A stretch of 64,000 bases of DNA from CAVZCK01 sp963798805 (GCA_963798805.1 CAWCVC010000002.1:1006075-1070074), one strand, 5' to 3'; positions 18,964 through 28,216 are shown, numbered from the stretch's first letter. Translations and numbers: made by a program. The notes: generated by a model not told the origin, from the letters alone.

Positions 18964-18975
18964 GGTCCAGGCTCC

Positions 18976-19629
18976 TTATTTCTTAGACTTCTCCGCGGCC
19001 TTGCTCGCCGCTTCCTGGTCGACCTTTGCGCGTGGCGGTTTGCCGGCGATCAGCTCCTTGGCCTGCTCGACCCATTCCTCGCGCTCGATCCGTCCCTTGA
19101 GGGAGAGCTCTGCGTCGAGGCGCTCGATGTCGGCATCGGTCCATGCCGCGATCTGCTTGAGCGAGGTAACGCCGGCTGCCGCCAGCTTCTTCTGAAGCGC
19201 CGGGCCGACGCCGCCGATAAGCTTGATATCGTCGGTGAAATCACCCGCCTTGGCCTGCTTGGGCGCTCCTGCCGCGGCCTTCGGCTTGGCGGCAGCCTTC
19301 GTCGAAGGCTTGGTGCCGCCGGTCAGAATCTCGGTAATGCGGACGGTCGTCAGGTCCTGGCGATGTCCGCGCTTGCGGCGGTAATTCTGGCGGCGTTTCT
19401 TCTTGAAGATAATGATCTTCTCGCCGCGATGATGATCGACCAGCTCGGCGGCAACCGTGGCGCCGGAGACCAGCGGCGCGCCGATCTCGGGGCTGCCCTC
19501 GCCCGCGAGCATGAGAACATCGGTGAATTCGACGATATCGCCGGCCTCACCAGGTATTTTCTCGATTTCGAGAATGTCTTCGGGGGCAACCCGGTATTGT
19601 TTGCCGCCCGTGCGAATGACAGCGTACAT
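18976..19629 (-). CDS. rplU: 50S ribosomal protein L21 with C-terminal helix-hairpin-helix extension
   Basis: 217 residues from ATG 19629 (MYAVIRTGGKQYRV). Residues 1-103 are normal L21 (FKKKRRQNYRRKRGHRQDLT, TVRITEI). After a Lys/Ala-rich linker there is a helix-hairpin-helix module: DDIKLIGGVGPALQKKLAAAGVTSLKQIAAWTDADIERLD. This doubled length is typical of Rhizobiales L21 and is a useful taxonomic marker. What the extension binds is not known. Confidence 0.95.
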   Translation of the reverse strand: MYAVIRTGGKQYRVAPEDILEIEKIPGEAGDIVEFTDVLMLAGEGSPEIGAPLVSGATVAAELVDHHRGEKIIIFKKKRRQNYRRKRGHRQDLTTVRITEILTGGTKPSTKAAAKPKAAAGAPKQAKAGDFTDDIKLIGGVGPALQKKLAAAGVTSLKQIAAWTDADIERLDAELSLKGRIEREEWVEQAKELIAGKPPRAKVDQEAASKAAEKSKK

Positions 19630-19960
19630 GATCAGCAATTCCTTTTTTCACGCGCCCATCGGCGCCGTGGCAATAACCCACGGACTTTGACTGCCATTCG
19701 GATTGACGTGAGCCTGGGGCAGCGCATCGAGCGGCGCAAGGCATGCGAGCCGCGCGGGCAATATAGGGATGCCTCTGAGTCCTTGTCAATCCCGGCATTC
19801 CTACGAAAAGCCGTTGTCCGCGTGCCGATTTAACAAGATCCCCGGCCGCCACGAATAGCAGCCTCTTGAATTCGCGTGACCAACGCGTCGCGATCCAATA
19901 GGACTTCAACGAAACGCCATCGGGCCGCCCCGATCCGAGCGGAATTCTCGACGACCATGA
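19630..19960. other. intergenic region between divergent rplU and soxX
   Basis: About 330 bases that must hold the promoter of the L21/L27 operon (reading left) and that of soxXA (reading right). I see AAGGAATTGC as the rplU ribosome site but no clear repeat or riboswitch. No gene is supported. Confidence 0.4.
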
Positions 19961-20497
19961 ATGCCGATGTCTGCGATCAGAATGCGCTTGGCGCGTAGTG
20001 CGGTGAGGGGCTGCTTGGGACTCGCGCTCGTGCTGTCCGGCGCGGGACATGCCGCCGAGGCGCAGCAATGCAATCCGAAGACTGCCGGCTATTTCACCCA
20101 AATGGCCGTCTCGCCCCGGGGCACCGCCTCTCCCACCGACCTCGCCGGGATCATCAACTCCCTCACCGGCTCCATAGGCGATCCTACCCGCGGCAGTGCC
20201 GTCATGGCCGATGCCGGCAAGGGCGATTGTCTCGCCTGCCACCGCGTGCCGGCCATCGGCGGCGACACCCCGCAGGGCGATCTCGGGCCGAATCTCAGCG
20301 GCGTTGCCGTCCGCTATAGCGGGGCCCAGCTCCGCCAGATCGTCGTCGACCCGAAAGTTCTGATGCCGAATACGGTAATGCCGGCATATCACAAGCCCTC
20401 TGCTTTCGACCGCGTGCCGGCAAAGCTTATCGGCAAGACCGTGTTATCCGCCGGCGAAGTCGAAGATATTGTGGCCTTTCTCAAGACCTTGAGATGA
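19961..20497 (+). CDS. soxX: SoxX-type monohaem cytochrome c
   Basis: 178 residues with a signal peptide (LARSAVRGCLGLALVLSGAGHAAEA). The single haem site is CLACH in GDCLACHRVPAIGGDTPQGDLGPNLSGVA, with an axial Met in VLMPNTVMPAYH. This matches SoxX, the small subunit of the SoxXA cytochrome complex that oxidatively couples thiosulfate to SoxY. Its TGA overlaps the ATG of soxA (ATGA at 20494-20497). No soxYZ, soxB or soxCD lie nearby. Confidence 0.85.
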   Translation: MPMSAIRMRLARSAVRGCLGLALVLSGAGHAAEAQQCNPKTAGYFTQMAVSPRGTASPTDLAGIINSLTGSIGDPTRGSAVMADAGKGDCLACHRVPAIGGDTPQGDLGPNLSGVAVRYSGAQLRQIVVDPKVLMPNTVMPAYHKPSAFDRVPAKLIGKTVLSAGEVEDIVAFLKTLR

Positions 20498-21333
20498 CCG
20501 TGCCGCAAATCACGATTCGCAAATTGCTGGGGTGTGCGTTTGCTGCCGGGCTGATGATCCTCTGCTCCGCTCCGCCGCTCGCGGCTGAGGAGCTGAAGTC
20601 GGTCCCGCCCCGCGATGCGGGCAATCCGCTGCCCAAGCTCATCTCCGGCTACGAGTTCAGCCCGATCGACGTCCGCGCTTTGCAGGACGACGATTTCGAC
20701 AATCCCGGCTTCGCCTGGGTGGCGCGCGGCGAGACGCTCTGGTCGAAGATGGAGGGCACGGAGCACAGGTCCTGCATGAGCTGTCACGGCAATGCGCCCG
20801 AAGCGATGCGCGGCAGGGCGGCCGAATATCCCAAATTCTATCAGCCCGCCGGCCGGGTGATCAGCCTCGAGCAGCGCATCAACATCTGCCGCCGCGGCCG
20901 GATGGGTGCGCCGGAATGGGATTACGGCTCGGACGATCTGCTCGGCATGACCGCCTATTTGCGGCTCCTGTCGCGCGGCACGCCCGTCAATGTCCGCGTC
21001 GACGGGGCGGCGAAATCCGCATTCGAGAAGGGCCAGGCCATCTACAATACGCGCATGGGGCAGCTCGGGATGTCCTGCGCGCTTTGCCATAACAGGCATT
21101 ACAGCAGCACCTATGGCGATCATGTGATCACACAAGGGCACTCCAACGGTTTTCCGACCTTCCACCGGGACGCGCAGAAATTCACTTCGCTCCACGATCA
21201 GTTCAGCGCCTGCTTTCGCAGGATGAAGGCGGAGCCCTACGAGGCCGGCTCGGACGAGTATGTGGCGCTCGAGCTTTATCTCGCCTGGCGCGGCGCCGGA
21301 CTGCCTCTCGAAGCGCCCGCCGTCCGGCGTTGA
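20494..21333 (+). CDS. soxA: SoxA-type dihaem cytochrome c
   Basis: 279 residues. Signal peptide LLGCAFAAGLMILCSAPPLAA; two haem sites CMSCH (residues ~95) and CALCH (~194); the Cys in HDQFSACFRRMKAEPYEAGSDEY is the characteristic cysteine ligand of the active-site haem. ALELYLAWRGAGLPLEAPAVRR is the usual C-terminus. With SoxX it should form the periplasmic heterodimer. Being the only sox genes in view, they may serve thiosulfate dehydrogenation or sulfur transfer with partners encoded elsewhere. Confidence 0.88.
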   Translation: MTVPQITIRKLLGCAFAAGLMILCSAPPLAAEELKSVPPRDAGNPLPKLISGYEFSPIDVRALQDDDFDNPGFAWVARGETLWSKMEGTEHRSCMSCHGNAPEAMRGRAAEYPKFYQPAGRVISLEQRINICRRGRMGAPEWDYGSDDLLGMTAYLRLLSRGTPVNVRVDGAAKSAFEKGQAIYNTRMGQLGMSCALCHNRHYSSTYGDHVITQGHSNGFPTFHRDAQKFTSLHDQFSACFRRMKAEPYEAGSDEYVALELYLAWRGAGLPLEAPAVRR

Positions 21334-21455
21334 CGATTCGCCCGGCGGGACTTCCCGGTCAATAACTGGTACTCTGTGTCAGAAGCGACACAAACTGTGG
21401 GCAGTTTCCGCGCCAGTCTCGCCGCGTCGATCCGCCGGTCTTATCTATTCCAGCT

Positions 21456-22268
21456 ATGAAAACGCCAATCGCACTGACGATCGCAGGCTCCAACTCCTCC
21501 GGCGGAGCCGGCATTCAAGCCGATCTGAAAACCTTCTCGGCTCTCGGGGTCTACGGCGCCTCGGTGATCACGGCGCTCACGGCGCAGAACACGCGCGGCG
21601 TCAGCGCCGTCCAGGGGATTCCGCCCGATTTCATTCGCGCACAGATGGATGCAGTCTTTGCCGATCTCGATATCGGCGCCGTCAAAGTCGGCATGCTCGG
21701 CACCGAGGCAGCCATCGTTGCCGTTGCCGAGGGGCTCGGCGCCTGGCGCGGCGCGGCGATCGTGCTGGATCCGGTGATGGTTGCGGGAAGCGGCGATCCG
21801 CTGCTCGACGAAGGTGCGGAATTTGCGCTCAGAAGTCATCTGCTGCCGCTGGCGCATCTCATCACACCGAATCTGCCCGAGGCGGCAAAACTCCTCGGCG
21901 CAACGCAGGCGATCGATGAAAAGATGATGGTGCGCCAGGGCGAGCTGCTGTTGTCGCTCGGACCGAAAGCCGTGCTGATGAAAGGCGGCCACGCGAGCGG
22001 CCCCGAGGCGGTCGACATCTTCTTCGACGGCACCAATATCGTGCGGCTTGCCGCCGACCGCGTCAGGACCAAGCATACGCACGGCACCGGCTGCACCCTT
22101 TCGGCCGCGATCGCTGCCAACCTCGCCAAAGGCATGACCCAGCTCGATGCCGTCAGAGAGGCCAAGGTCTATCTGACCAATGCGCTCATCAAGGCCGACG
22201 AGCTTGCAATCGGACACGGCAATGGGCCGGTGCATCACTTTTATGCTTTGTGGCCTAAGATCGGCTGA
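21456..22268 (+). CDS. thiD: hydroxymethylpyrimidine/phosphomethylpyrimidine kinase
   Basis: 270 residues of the ribokinase-like HMP kinase: IALTIAGSNSSGGAGIQADLKTFSALGVYG, TALTAQNTRGV, DPVMVAGSGDPLL, TPNLPEAAKLLG, VLMKGGHASG and the anion-hole loop THGTGCTLSAAIAANLA with catalytic-type Cys. It makes HMP-PP for thiamine synthesis. No TPP riboswitch is recognisable in the 122 bases upstream. Confidence 0.93.
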   Translation: MKTPIALTIAGSNSSGGAGIQADLKTFSALGVYGASVITALTAQNTRGVSAVQGIPPDFIRAQMDAVFADLDIGAVKVGMLGTEAAIVAVAEGLGAWRGAAIVLDPVMVAGSGDPLLDEGAEFALRSHLLPLAHLITPNLPEAAKLLGATQAIDEKMMVRQGELLLSLGPKAVLMKGGHASGPEAVDIFFDGTNIVRLAADRVRTKHTHGTGCTLSAAIAANLAKGMTQLDAVREAKVYLTNALIKADELAIGHGNGPVHHFYALWPKIG

Positions 22269-22454
22269 GCTCGCAACCTTCCGGACGTCTGGGTCATTTA
22301 ATCAGGCGGCAGATGGCTCCGGCCCGATGAGGTTCGGGGGCAGAGTCCGGGCGCAGCGGGCAATGTTTTTCGCCCGCGGCATTGCCGGGAAAGGCGAATT
22401 GGTTCAAGACAAGGGCATCAAAGGGAACACCAGGGCAATAGACAGGGACGCGTC

Positions 22455-22973
22455 ATGAAACTCTTATCTTCCAGGGGTTTTTCGGCTCTCGCCGGGATCA
22501 CGGTTTTGGCAGCCGCCGCGGCGGTGACGCCGGCAAGCGCGGCGTGCGACAGCCACGCCCAAAAGCTTATCGACGATCTGAACGGAAATTGGCGAGGCTC
22601 CGGCACGGTCACGCCCATCGGAGGATCTCGGGGGAGGATTTCCTGCCGGGTATCCTATCATAGCCGCGGCTCGCGCGTGACCCAGTCGATTTCCTGCAAC
22701 GGTTCCGATTACAGCATCGATGCGGGCGCGGACGTGACCTGCGACGGCAGCCACATATCGGGCGTCTGGAATGAGCGCGTAGCCAATAATACCGGCCGCA
22801 TCAACGGCAGGATCAGCGGCAATCATTTGAACATCTCGGTCAACGGCCCCAATTTCCAGGGGCGTTTTGCCGTGCGGGTGTCGGGCCGGTCGAGGCACTC
22901 GCTGACGATTGCGCAGTTCGACCCCGCCGCCGGCCGCTATGTAGCCGTGGCCTCGGTATCGCTGACGCGATAA
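22455..22973 (+). CDS. small secreted protein of unknown function
   Basis: 172 residues from ATG 22455 (AGGGA upstream). Signal peptide MKLLSSRGFSALAGITVLAAAAAVTPASA, then a compact domain beginning CDSHAQKLIDDLNGNWRGSGTVTPIGG with four cysteines in all (ACDS, RISCRVS, SISCNGS, VTCDGSH). The pattern of short beta-strands (W-x-G-x-G-T, then SGVWNER, GRINGRISGNHLNISVNG) suggests a small lipocalin-like or calycin-like barrel. I do not recognise a named family. Confidence 0.7.
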   Translation: MKLLSSRGFSALAGITVLAAAAAVTPASAACDSHAQKLIDDLNGNWRGSGTVTPIGGSRGRISCRVSYHSRGSRVTQSISCNGSDYSIDAGADVTCDGSHISGVWNERVANNTGRINGRISGNHLNISVNGPNFQGRFAVRVSGRSRHSLTIAQFDPAAGRYVAVASVSLTR

Positions 22974-23028
22974 GAGACGCTTTTCCGGCGGCGCCCAACG
23001 GCGCCGCAGCCGTGGGAGGATGCTGGCG

Positions 23029-23568
23029 ATGGCTGGAATTGACGAAAGCAAGCCGTTCAAGCCGGTCCGCATCGCCGTCCTCACCATGTCGGACACGCGG
23101 GCGCTCGAGGATGACAAGTCGGGCGCGCTGCTGGCACGGCTCTTGACCGAGGCCGGCCATCAGCTGGCCGACCGCGCCATCATCAAGGACGAGATCGCCG
23201 AGATCCAGGCGGTGGTGAAGCGCTGGTCGGCCGATCCTCAGATCGATGCCATTCTGACGACCGGCGGCACAGGCCTGACCGGCCGCGATGTGACGCCGGA
23301 GGCGGTGCGGCCGCTATTCGAGAAGGAAATCGACGGGTTTTCGGCGCTGATGCACCTCATCAGCTTTCAGAAGATCGGCACCTCGACGATCCAGTCGCGC
23401 GCCCTCGCCGGGGTGATCGGCGGCACTTATGTGTTCTGCCTGCCGGGCTCGCCCGGCGCCTGCCGGGACGCCTGGGAGGGCATCCTCAAGGCACAGCTCG
23501 ATTTTCGCCACCAGCCCTGCAATTTCGTCGAGATCATGCCGCGGCTGGAGGAGCATCGCGGCACTTAG
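23029..23568 (+). CDS. moaB: molybdenum cofactor biosynthesis protein MoaB (MogA/MoaB type)
   Basis: 179 residues. ATG 23029 is preferred over the in-frame ATG 23020 because GGGAGG ends only one base before the latter but nine before the former. Family blocks: RIAVLTMSDTRALEDDKSG, ILTTGGTGLTGRDVTPEAV, SFQKIGTSTIQSRALAGVIGGTYVFCLPGSPGACRDAW. It adenylates molybdopterin. moaE is next door on the other strand; moaA, C and D are not in view. The TAG stop is part of a dispersed repeat. Confidence 0.92.
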   Translation: MAGIDESKPFKPVRIAVLTMSDTRALEDDKSGALLARLLTEAGHQLADRAIIKDEIAEIQAVVKRWSADPQIDAILTTGGTGLTGRDVTPEAVRPLFEKEIDGFSALMHLISFQKIGTSTIQSRALAGVIGGTYVFCLPGSPGACRDAWEGILKAQLDFRHQPCNFVEIMPRLEEHRGT

Positions 23569-23684
23569 CGCGCGATCAGGAAAAGTGGAATCCGGTTTTC
23601 CGTCCGATCGCGCGACCAGCAAAGAATCGAGAGCGGGCCTCTGAGCTCAAGTGTTTCCGTCTAAATTGATCCCGCTTTAGCGCG
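23566..23684. repeat. ~115-bp TIR repeat (MITE-like), copy 2
   Basis: TAGCGCGCGATCAGGAAAAG ... GATCCCGCTTTAGCG, with the same inner hairpin as copy 1. It lies between convergent moaB and moaE. The moaB stop codon is its first three bases and the moaE stop is six bases past its right end. Confidence 0.8.
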
Positions 23685-23689
23685 CGAGA

Positions 23690-24160
23690 CTACTCCGCGG
23701 CTTCCGGCTTCGGCGTCCAGCGCGTGGCGGCCTCGTCATCGCCGCTCTTCGCCTCGACCCAGGCGCTTTCGCCGCCGGCCCGCTCTTCCTTCTTCCAGAA
23801 CGGCGCATTCGTCTTCAGATAATCCATCAGAAATTCGGCTGCCTCGAAAGCTGCCTGACGGTGCGAGGAGGCGGTGATCACCAGCACGATGCTGTCGCCC
23901 GGCAGGAGGCGGCCGTAGCGGTGGACGATGAGGCTCGCAGCGAGCGGCCAGCGCCGGCGCGCCTCCGCCTCGATGCGCTCAAGCTCTCCTTCCGTCATGC
24001 CGGGATAATGCTCCAGCGTCATCGACCGGATGGCGTCCTCGCCTGCACCGCGCCGCACGATACCGGTGAAGCTGACCACAGCGCCAAAATCGTCGCGGCC
24101 CTTCGACAGGGCGCGGATCTCCGCTCCGACGTCGAAATCCTCAAGCTGGACCCGGATCAA
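23690..24160 (-). CDS. moaE: molybdopterin synthase catalytic subunit MoaE
   Basis: 156 residues from a TTG start at 24160, chosen because GGGAG (24173-24169) lies eight bases upstream and the family homology begins IRVQLEDFDVGAEI. An open frame extends further upstream but has no homology. Blocks: GAVVSFTGIVRRG, MTLEHYPGMTE, IVHRYGRLLPGDSIVLVITASSHRQAAFEAAEFLMDYLK, and the active-site Lys region TNAPFWKKE. It inserts the dithiolene sulfurs into precursor Z with MoaD as sulfur carrier. Confidence 0.93.
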   Translation of the reverse strand: MIRVQLEDFDVGAEIRALSKGRDDFGAVVSFTGIVRRGAGEDAIRSMTLEHYPGMTEGELERIEAEARRRWPLAASLIVHRYGRLLPGDSIVLVITASSHRQAAFEAAEFLMDYLKTNAPFWKKEERAGGESAWVEAKSGDDEAATRWTPKPEAAE

Positions 24161-24266
24161 GGGACTATCTCCCACGGCAGAAGTTTTGCTATACCCTGCC
24201 CTCCCCTTTCGTAACCCCATGCCGCCGGCTATTCTGGCGAACCACAAGGCTTTCAGGGAGGGCATT

Positions 24267-24557
24267 ATGGCCAAGGGCTACTGGATCGCGCGCGTGACCG
24301 TCAACAATGCTGCAGACTACCCGAAATATGTGGAGGCGGCCAAGCCGGCTTTCGAGAAATATGGCGCGCGCTTTCTGGTGCGGGGGAGCCGCTACCAGGC
24401 TATGGAGGGCGAGGCGCGGCCCCGCAATGTGGTGATCGAGTTTGACAGCTTCGAAAAAGCGGTCGCCTGCTACAACTCTCCCGAATATCTCGCCGCTGCC
24501 GCCATCCGCCAGGCGAATGCCGACGCTGAGCTTGTCATCGTCGAGGGCGTCGACTGA
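24267..24557 (+). CDS. DUF1330 (EthD/dabb-like) small protein
   Basis: 96 residues from ATG 24267 with GGGAGG at 24257-24262. MAKGYWIARVTVNNAADYPKYVEAAKPAFEKYGARFLVRG, then ARPRNVVIEFDSFEKAVACYNSPEYLAAAAIRQANADAELVIVEGVD is the DUF1330 ferredoxin-like fold. Function is unknown; members are often near dehydrogenases, and an SDR gene follows after 25 bases, probably in one operon. Confidence 0.88.
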   Translation: MAKGYWIARVTVNNAADYPKYVEAAKPAFEKYGARFLVRGSRYQAMEGEARPRNVVIEFDSFEKAVACYNSPEYLAAAAIRQANADAELVIVEGVD

Positions 24558-24582
24558 TCCAACCGGGCGGGGCGAGCAACAA

Positions 24583-25323
24583 ATGGGCAAACTCTCCGGC
24601 CGCAAAGCCCTGGTGACCGGCGCCAGCCGAGGCATTGGCGCGGCGATTGCGAAGGGGCTGGCCGAGGCCGGGGCGGATGTGGCCTTTACCTATTTCAGCT
24701 CGCCCGACAAGGCCGAGGAGACCGCCGCGGCCATCCGCGAGCACGGCGTGCGCAGCGAGGCGATGCGCGCCGACGCCGGCGATGGCTCCGCCGTGCGCGG
24801 CGCCGTGGCCGAGGCCCATGAGCGGCTCGGCGGTCTCGACATTCTCGTCAACAATGCCGGCATGTTCCTGCGCCGCCCGCTGCACGAGGCGAGCGACGAG
24901 GAGTTCGACCGGGTGATGAACGTCAATCTGCGCGGGGCCTATATCGCCATAAAAGCCACCGTGCCGCATATGCCTCGCGGCGGGCGCATCATCAATCTGT
25001 CGAGCACATTCGGTGCGCGCGTCCCCGCGCCCGGCATCGGCCTCTATGCGATCAGCAAATTCGCGGTCGCGGGCATGACCCGTGCCTTCGCTCGCGATCT
25101 TGCCCCGCTCGGCATCACCGTCAACGCCATCCAGCCGGGGCCGATTGCCACCGACATGAACCCAGACGACAGCCGCCACGCGCGGCTGATGATCATGATG
25201 ACGGCGCTCCAGCGCTACGGCTCGCCTAGCGATGTCGCGCATGCCGCGGTCTTTCTCGCCAGCGACGAAGCCGCCTATATCACCGGCGCGACGCTGAATG
25301 TCGACGGCGGCTTCGAGAGCTGA
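24583..25323 (+). CDS. short-chain dehydrogenase/reductase
   Basis: 246 residues of a classical SDR. Cofactor loop TGASRGIGAAIA, NNAG (LVNNAGMF), catalytic Ser in INLSSTFGA, YxxxK as YAISK, and the C-terminal PSDVAHAAVFLASDEAAYITGATLNVDGG typical of FabG-like enzymes. The substrate cannot be told from the sequence. Confidence 0.88.
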   Translation: MGKLSGRKALVTGASRGIGAAIAKGLAEAGADVAFTYFSSPDKAEETAAAIREHGVRSEAMRADAGDGSAVRGAVAEAHERLGGLDILVNNAGMFLRRPLHEASDEEFDRVMNVNLRGAYIAIKATVPHMPRGGRIINLSSTFGARVPAPGIGLYAISKFAVAGMTRAFARDLAPLGITVNAIQPGPIATDMNPDDSRHARLMIMMTALQRYGSPSDVAHAAVFLASDEAAYITGATLNVDGGFES

Positions 25324-25529
25324 GCTTCAGCCGGGCGGATAGCCGGCGGGCCGGCTCCGCTTCGATCAAATTCTGACCACATCCATCCAATTTGGGCAAA
25401 GACCTGCCATTTTTGCCGTTCAGCCTGCAGTCATCGTCACAAAGCGATGTTTGACACGAATTGGACGGAAGTGGGCTCTTACGCGGAGCCCCGATGATAC
25501 ATCGCACAAGAGAGAGCAGAGGTTAGGAA

Positions 25530-27134
25530 ATGCCTTGGACAGGCACAAGAAACACGATCTTTTTGATCGGAATCACGATCGGGCTGGCAGGGGCCGGCAC
25601 CGTACGCGCGCAAACTCAGGGGCAGCCGGACGCGTCTTTCGTCGTCGCCCAGAACAATCAGCAGGATTCTCAGGAGGAGCAGAGAAAACGCCGCGAGCGA
25701 AATCACCGCGAGCGGGAGGAGCACAAAGGACAGCAGCCGGAGCAGCACAACGTCCAGCCCCCGCATTTCGACCAGAAGGTGCAACAGCAGCAACAGCAGC
25801 AGTTCGATCGCAAGCGCTTCGACGCCGACCACGATAAGGCGAAGGCCGAGCGCGAGGAGATAGAGCGCAAGCGCCACGATGCCCAGATCGACAAGCTGAA
25901 GGCGGATCGCGAGAAACTTGAGCGCGAGAAGTCCCAGCGCGAGGAGGTGGAGCGCAAGCGTCGCGATGCCCAGGTCGACAAGCTGAAGGCTGATCGCGAC
26001 AAGCTCGAGCGCGAGCGGGCCGAACGCGAGCATCGCGAACAGATCGAGAAGCTCCGCGACCATAAAGACGCAGAGCGCGACAGGCTTCGTGATTTCAAGG
26101 AGAAGGCCAAGAACCAGGCCGAGGATCGCCGCGACCGGATCGAGCAGCATATCGAGGATCGCACCATCTCGCGCGAGGAGCGGGAAAAGCGGCGTGAGGA
26201 ACGCTCCAAATTCAGCCGCGAACATCTGAAGGACATCGCCCGCGAGCGGCATGAGCACCGGGAAGAGGGCGGCCGCATCGTCATCGACGAGCCGGATTCG
26301 CGGCGGATCATCCGCGATAAGGGCCGGGTCATCATCCAGCACAATGAGCTTGAGCGTCTGCGCGGCGCGGCCAAGGACGTCCATGTCGAGCACGGTCCCG
26401 GCGGCGGCAACCGCACGGTGATTACACGCCCGAACGGCATCCAGATCATCACCGTCGAGGACCATGACGGCCGGCTCATCCGCCGGATCAAGCGCTATCC
26501 CAACGGCCGCGAGATCGTGCTGATCAACAACGACTATCGCCGCAGAGATCACGACCGGGACTATGACCGGCGCGGCGGCTTCGGCTTCTACATCACCTTG
26601 CCGACCTTCGTTCCGCACGTTCCGGAGCGGGACTATTATATTTATGCCGATCGGGCCGACGAATATGAGATGGAGCGGATCCTCTCAGCACCGCCTCTCG
26701 AAGATCTCGACGAGGACTATACGCTTGACGAGATCCGCTACAGCCCGGACATCCGCAAGCGCTTCCGCAAGCTCAATCTGAACTCCGTGACCTTCGAGTT
26801 CGGCTCTTGGGAGGTCCGCGAAGGCGAGATCGAAAAGCTCGCTCCGGTCGCGCAGGCGATCAAGCATATCGTCGACCGTAATCCGGACGAGGTCTTCCTC
26901 ATTGCCGGCTATACGGATGCGGTCGGCTCGGACGAGGACAATCTCTCGCTCTCGGACCGGCGGGCGGAATCGGTCGCGCGCGTGCTTACGGATGAGTATG
27001 GCGTGCCGCCGGAGAACCTAGTGACGCAAGGCTATGGCGAGCAGGACCTGCTGATCGACACGCAAGGACCCGAGGAGCGCAATCGCCGTGTCGAGCTGAT
27101 GCGGATCACCAACTATCTGGCGCAGAAGGACTAA
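25530..27134 (+). CDS. OmpA-domain protein with a long charged coiled coil
   Basis: 534 residues. After a signal-like N-terminus (NTIFLIGITIGLAGAGTVRAQ) come a Gln-rich stretch and about 220 residues of Arg/Lys/Glu-rich helix, including an 87-base tandem duplication (units at 25863 and 25950, core DKLKADR.KLERE). A middle domain with IVIDEPDSRRIIRDKGRVII and DYYIYADRADEYEMERIL follows. The C-terminal OmpA peptidoglycan-binding domain has IAGYTDAVGSDEDNLSLSDRRAESV and GYGEQDLLI...ERNRRVELMRI. It is likely an envelope tether. The same C-terminal layout with a central DUF-like part is common in Rhizobiales. Confidence 0.8.
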   Translation: MPWTGTRNTIFLIGITIGLAGAGTVRAQTQGQPDASFVVAQNNQQDSQEEQRKRRERNHREREEHKGQQPEQHNVQPPHFDQKVQQQQQQQFDRKRFDADHDKAKAEREEIERKRHDAQIDKLKADREKLEREKSQREEVERKRRDAQVDKLKADRDKLERERAEREHREQIEKLRDHKDAERDRLRDFKEKAKNQAEDRRDRIEQHIEDRTISREEREKRREERSKFSREHLKDIARERHEHREEGGRIVIDEPDSRRIIRDKGRVIIQHNELERLRGAAKDVHVEHGPGGGNRTVITRPNGIQIITVEDHDGRLIRRIKRYPNGREIVLINNDYRRRDHDRDYDRRGGFGFYITLPTFVPHVPERDYYIYADRADEYEMERILSAPPLEDLDEDYTLDEIRYSPDIRKRFRKLNLNSVTFEFGSWEVREGEIEKLAPVAQAIKHIVDRNPDEVFLIAGYTDAVGSDEDNLSLSDRRAESVARVLTDEYGVPPENLVTQGYGEQDLLIDTQGPEERNRRVELMRITNYLAQKD

Positions 27135-27151
27135 ACTGCGCCTTTTCGGAC

Positions 27152-27260
27152 GTCGCCCCGGCCGCAAGGGCCGGGGCCTACTCGCTTCGCCGTTCGCCGG
27201 AGCGCCGGCCAATAAGCGATTGGGTCCCTGACAACGCCTGTGGCCGTTTCCGGGACGACG
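27152..27260. repeat. GTCGCCCCGG palindromic repeat, copy c
   Basis: GTCGCCCCGGCCGCAAGGGC followed by CGGGGCCTACTCGC on the left and TTTCCGGGACGACGG on the right, between the convergent OmpA-domain gene and kdsA. The inner hairpin GCCCCGGCC/GGCCGGGGC is perfect. Confidence 0.6.
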
Positions 27261-27332
27261 GACTTCGTGAGCTCTCAACCATTTGAGGAGCCAACGGGAC
27301 TGCTGCGTTCAACGCGCCGCGTACCGACGAGG

Positions 27333-28197
27333 CTACCCCGCCCTGCCCGCCTTAACGAGCCGGTCGATCGCCATCAGCTCGCGGAGCAGGCCTTCGAACT
27401 CCGCAAGCGGCACCATATTAGGGCCGTCGGACGGCGCGCGGTCGGGATTCTCGTGAGTCTCGATGAACAGGGCCGCGACGCCGACCGCCACCGCCGCCCG
27501 CGCCAGCACCGGCACGAAACGCCGCTCGCCGCCGCTCGCTGTGCCCTGCCCGCCCGGCTGCTGGACCGAATGGGTGGCGTCGAAGACCACCGGACAGCCG
27601 GTCTCGGCCATGATCGGCAGGGCGCGCATGTCCGAGACCAGCGTGTTGTAGCCGAAGCTGACGCCGCGCTCGGTCAAGAGGATGTTCGGGTTTCCGGCGC
27701 CGAGCAGCTTGGCGACGACGTTCTTCATATCCCAGGGCGCGAGAAACTGCCCCTTCTTGACCTTGATGACTCGGCCGGTCTTCGCTGCCGCGACGAGCAG
27801 GTCGGTCTGGCGGCAGAGAAAGGCCGGGATCTGCAGCACATCGACCACCTCGGCCACCGCCGCGCATTGCTCCGGGCTGTGCACGTCGGTGACGACCGGG
27901 AGGCGGAGGCTCTCCTTGATTTCGGCGAAGACGGCGAGCGCCTTGTCGAGGCCGAGGCCGCGCGCGCTCGTGAGAACTCGTGCGGTTCGCCTTGTCGAAG
28001 GAGGTCTTGAAGACGAGGCCGATACCGAGCCGCCCGGCGATCTCCTTGAGCGCCGCCGCCATCTCCATCGCGTGATCGCGGCTCTCCATCGCGCAAGGCC
28101 CGGCGAAAACCGCGAGCGGCGCGTCGTTCGCCACGGTCACATCGCCGATCCGGACTTTCTTATTCGGCAAAAGCGCCCCGTCGCCGGCACTCGTCAT
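27333..28197 (-). CDS. kdsA: 3-deoxy-8-phosphooctulonate synthase (frameshift in this sequence)
   Basis: KdsA condenses phosphoenolpyruvate with arabinose 5-phosphate to make Kdo 8-phosphate for lipopolysaccharide. Start ATG 28197; N-terminal part IGDVTVANDAPLAVFAGPCAMESRDHAMEMA and VFKTSFDKANRTS. The frame then breaks and resumes as ARGLGLDKALAVFAEIKE, with VVTDVHSPEQC, QIPAFLCRQTDLLVAAA, WDMKNV, LLTERGVSFGYNTLVSDMR and FDATHSVQQPGGQG. Reading GAACTC at 27974-27979 as GACTC gives KANRTSLTSARGLGLD, the expected family sequence, so the gene is probably intact in the cell. Confidence 0.9.
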
Positions 28198-28216
28198 CCG
28201 CGCTCTCCCCCGTCCG

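Noticed and set aside
21334..21455. TPP riboswitch before thiD
   Set aside because: No CUGAGA-type core is found in the gap; thiD may instead be constitutive.
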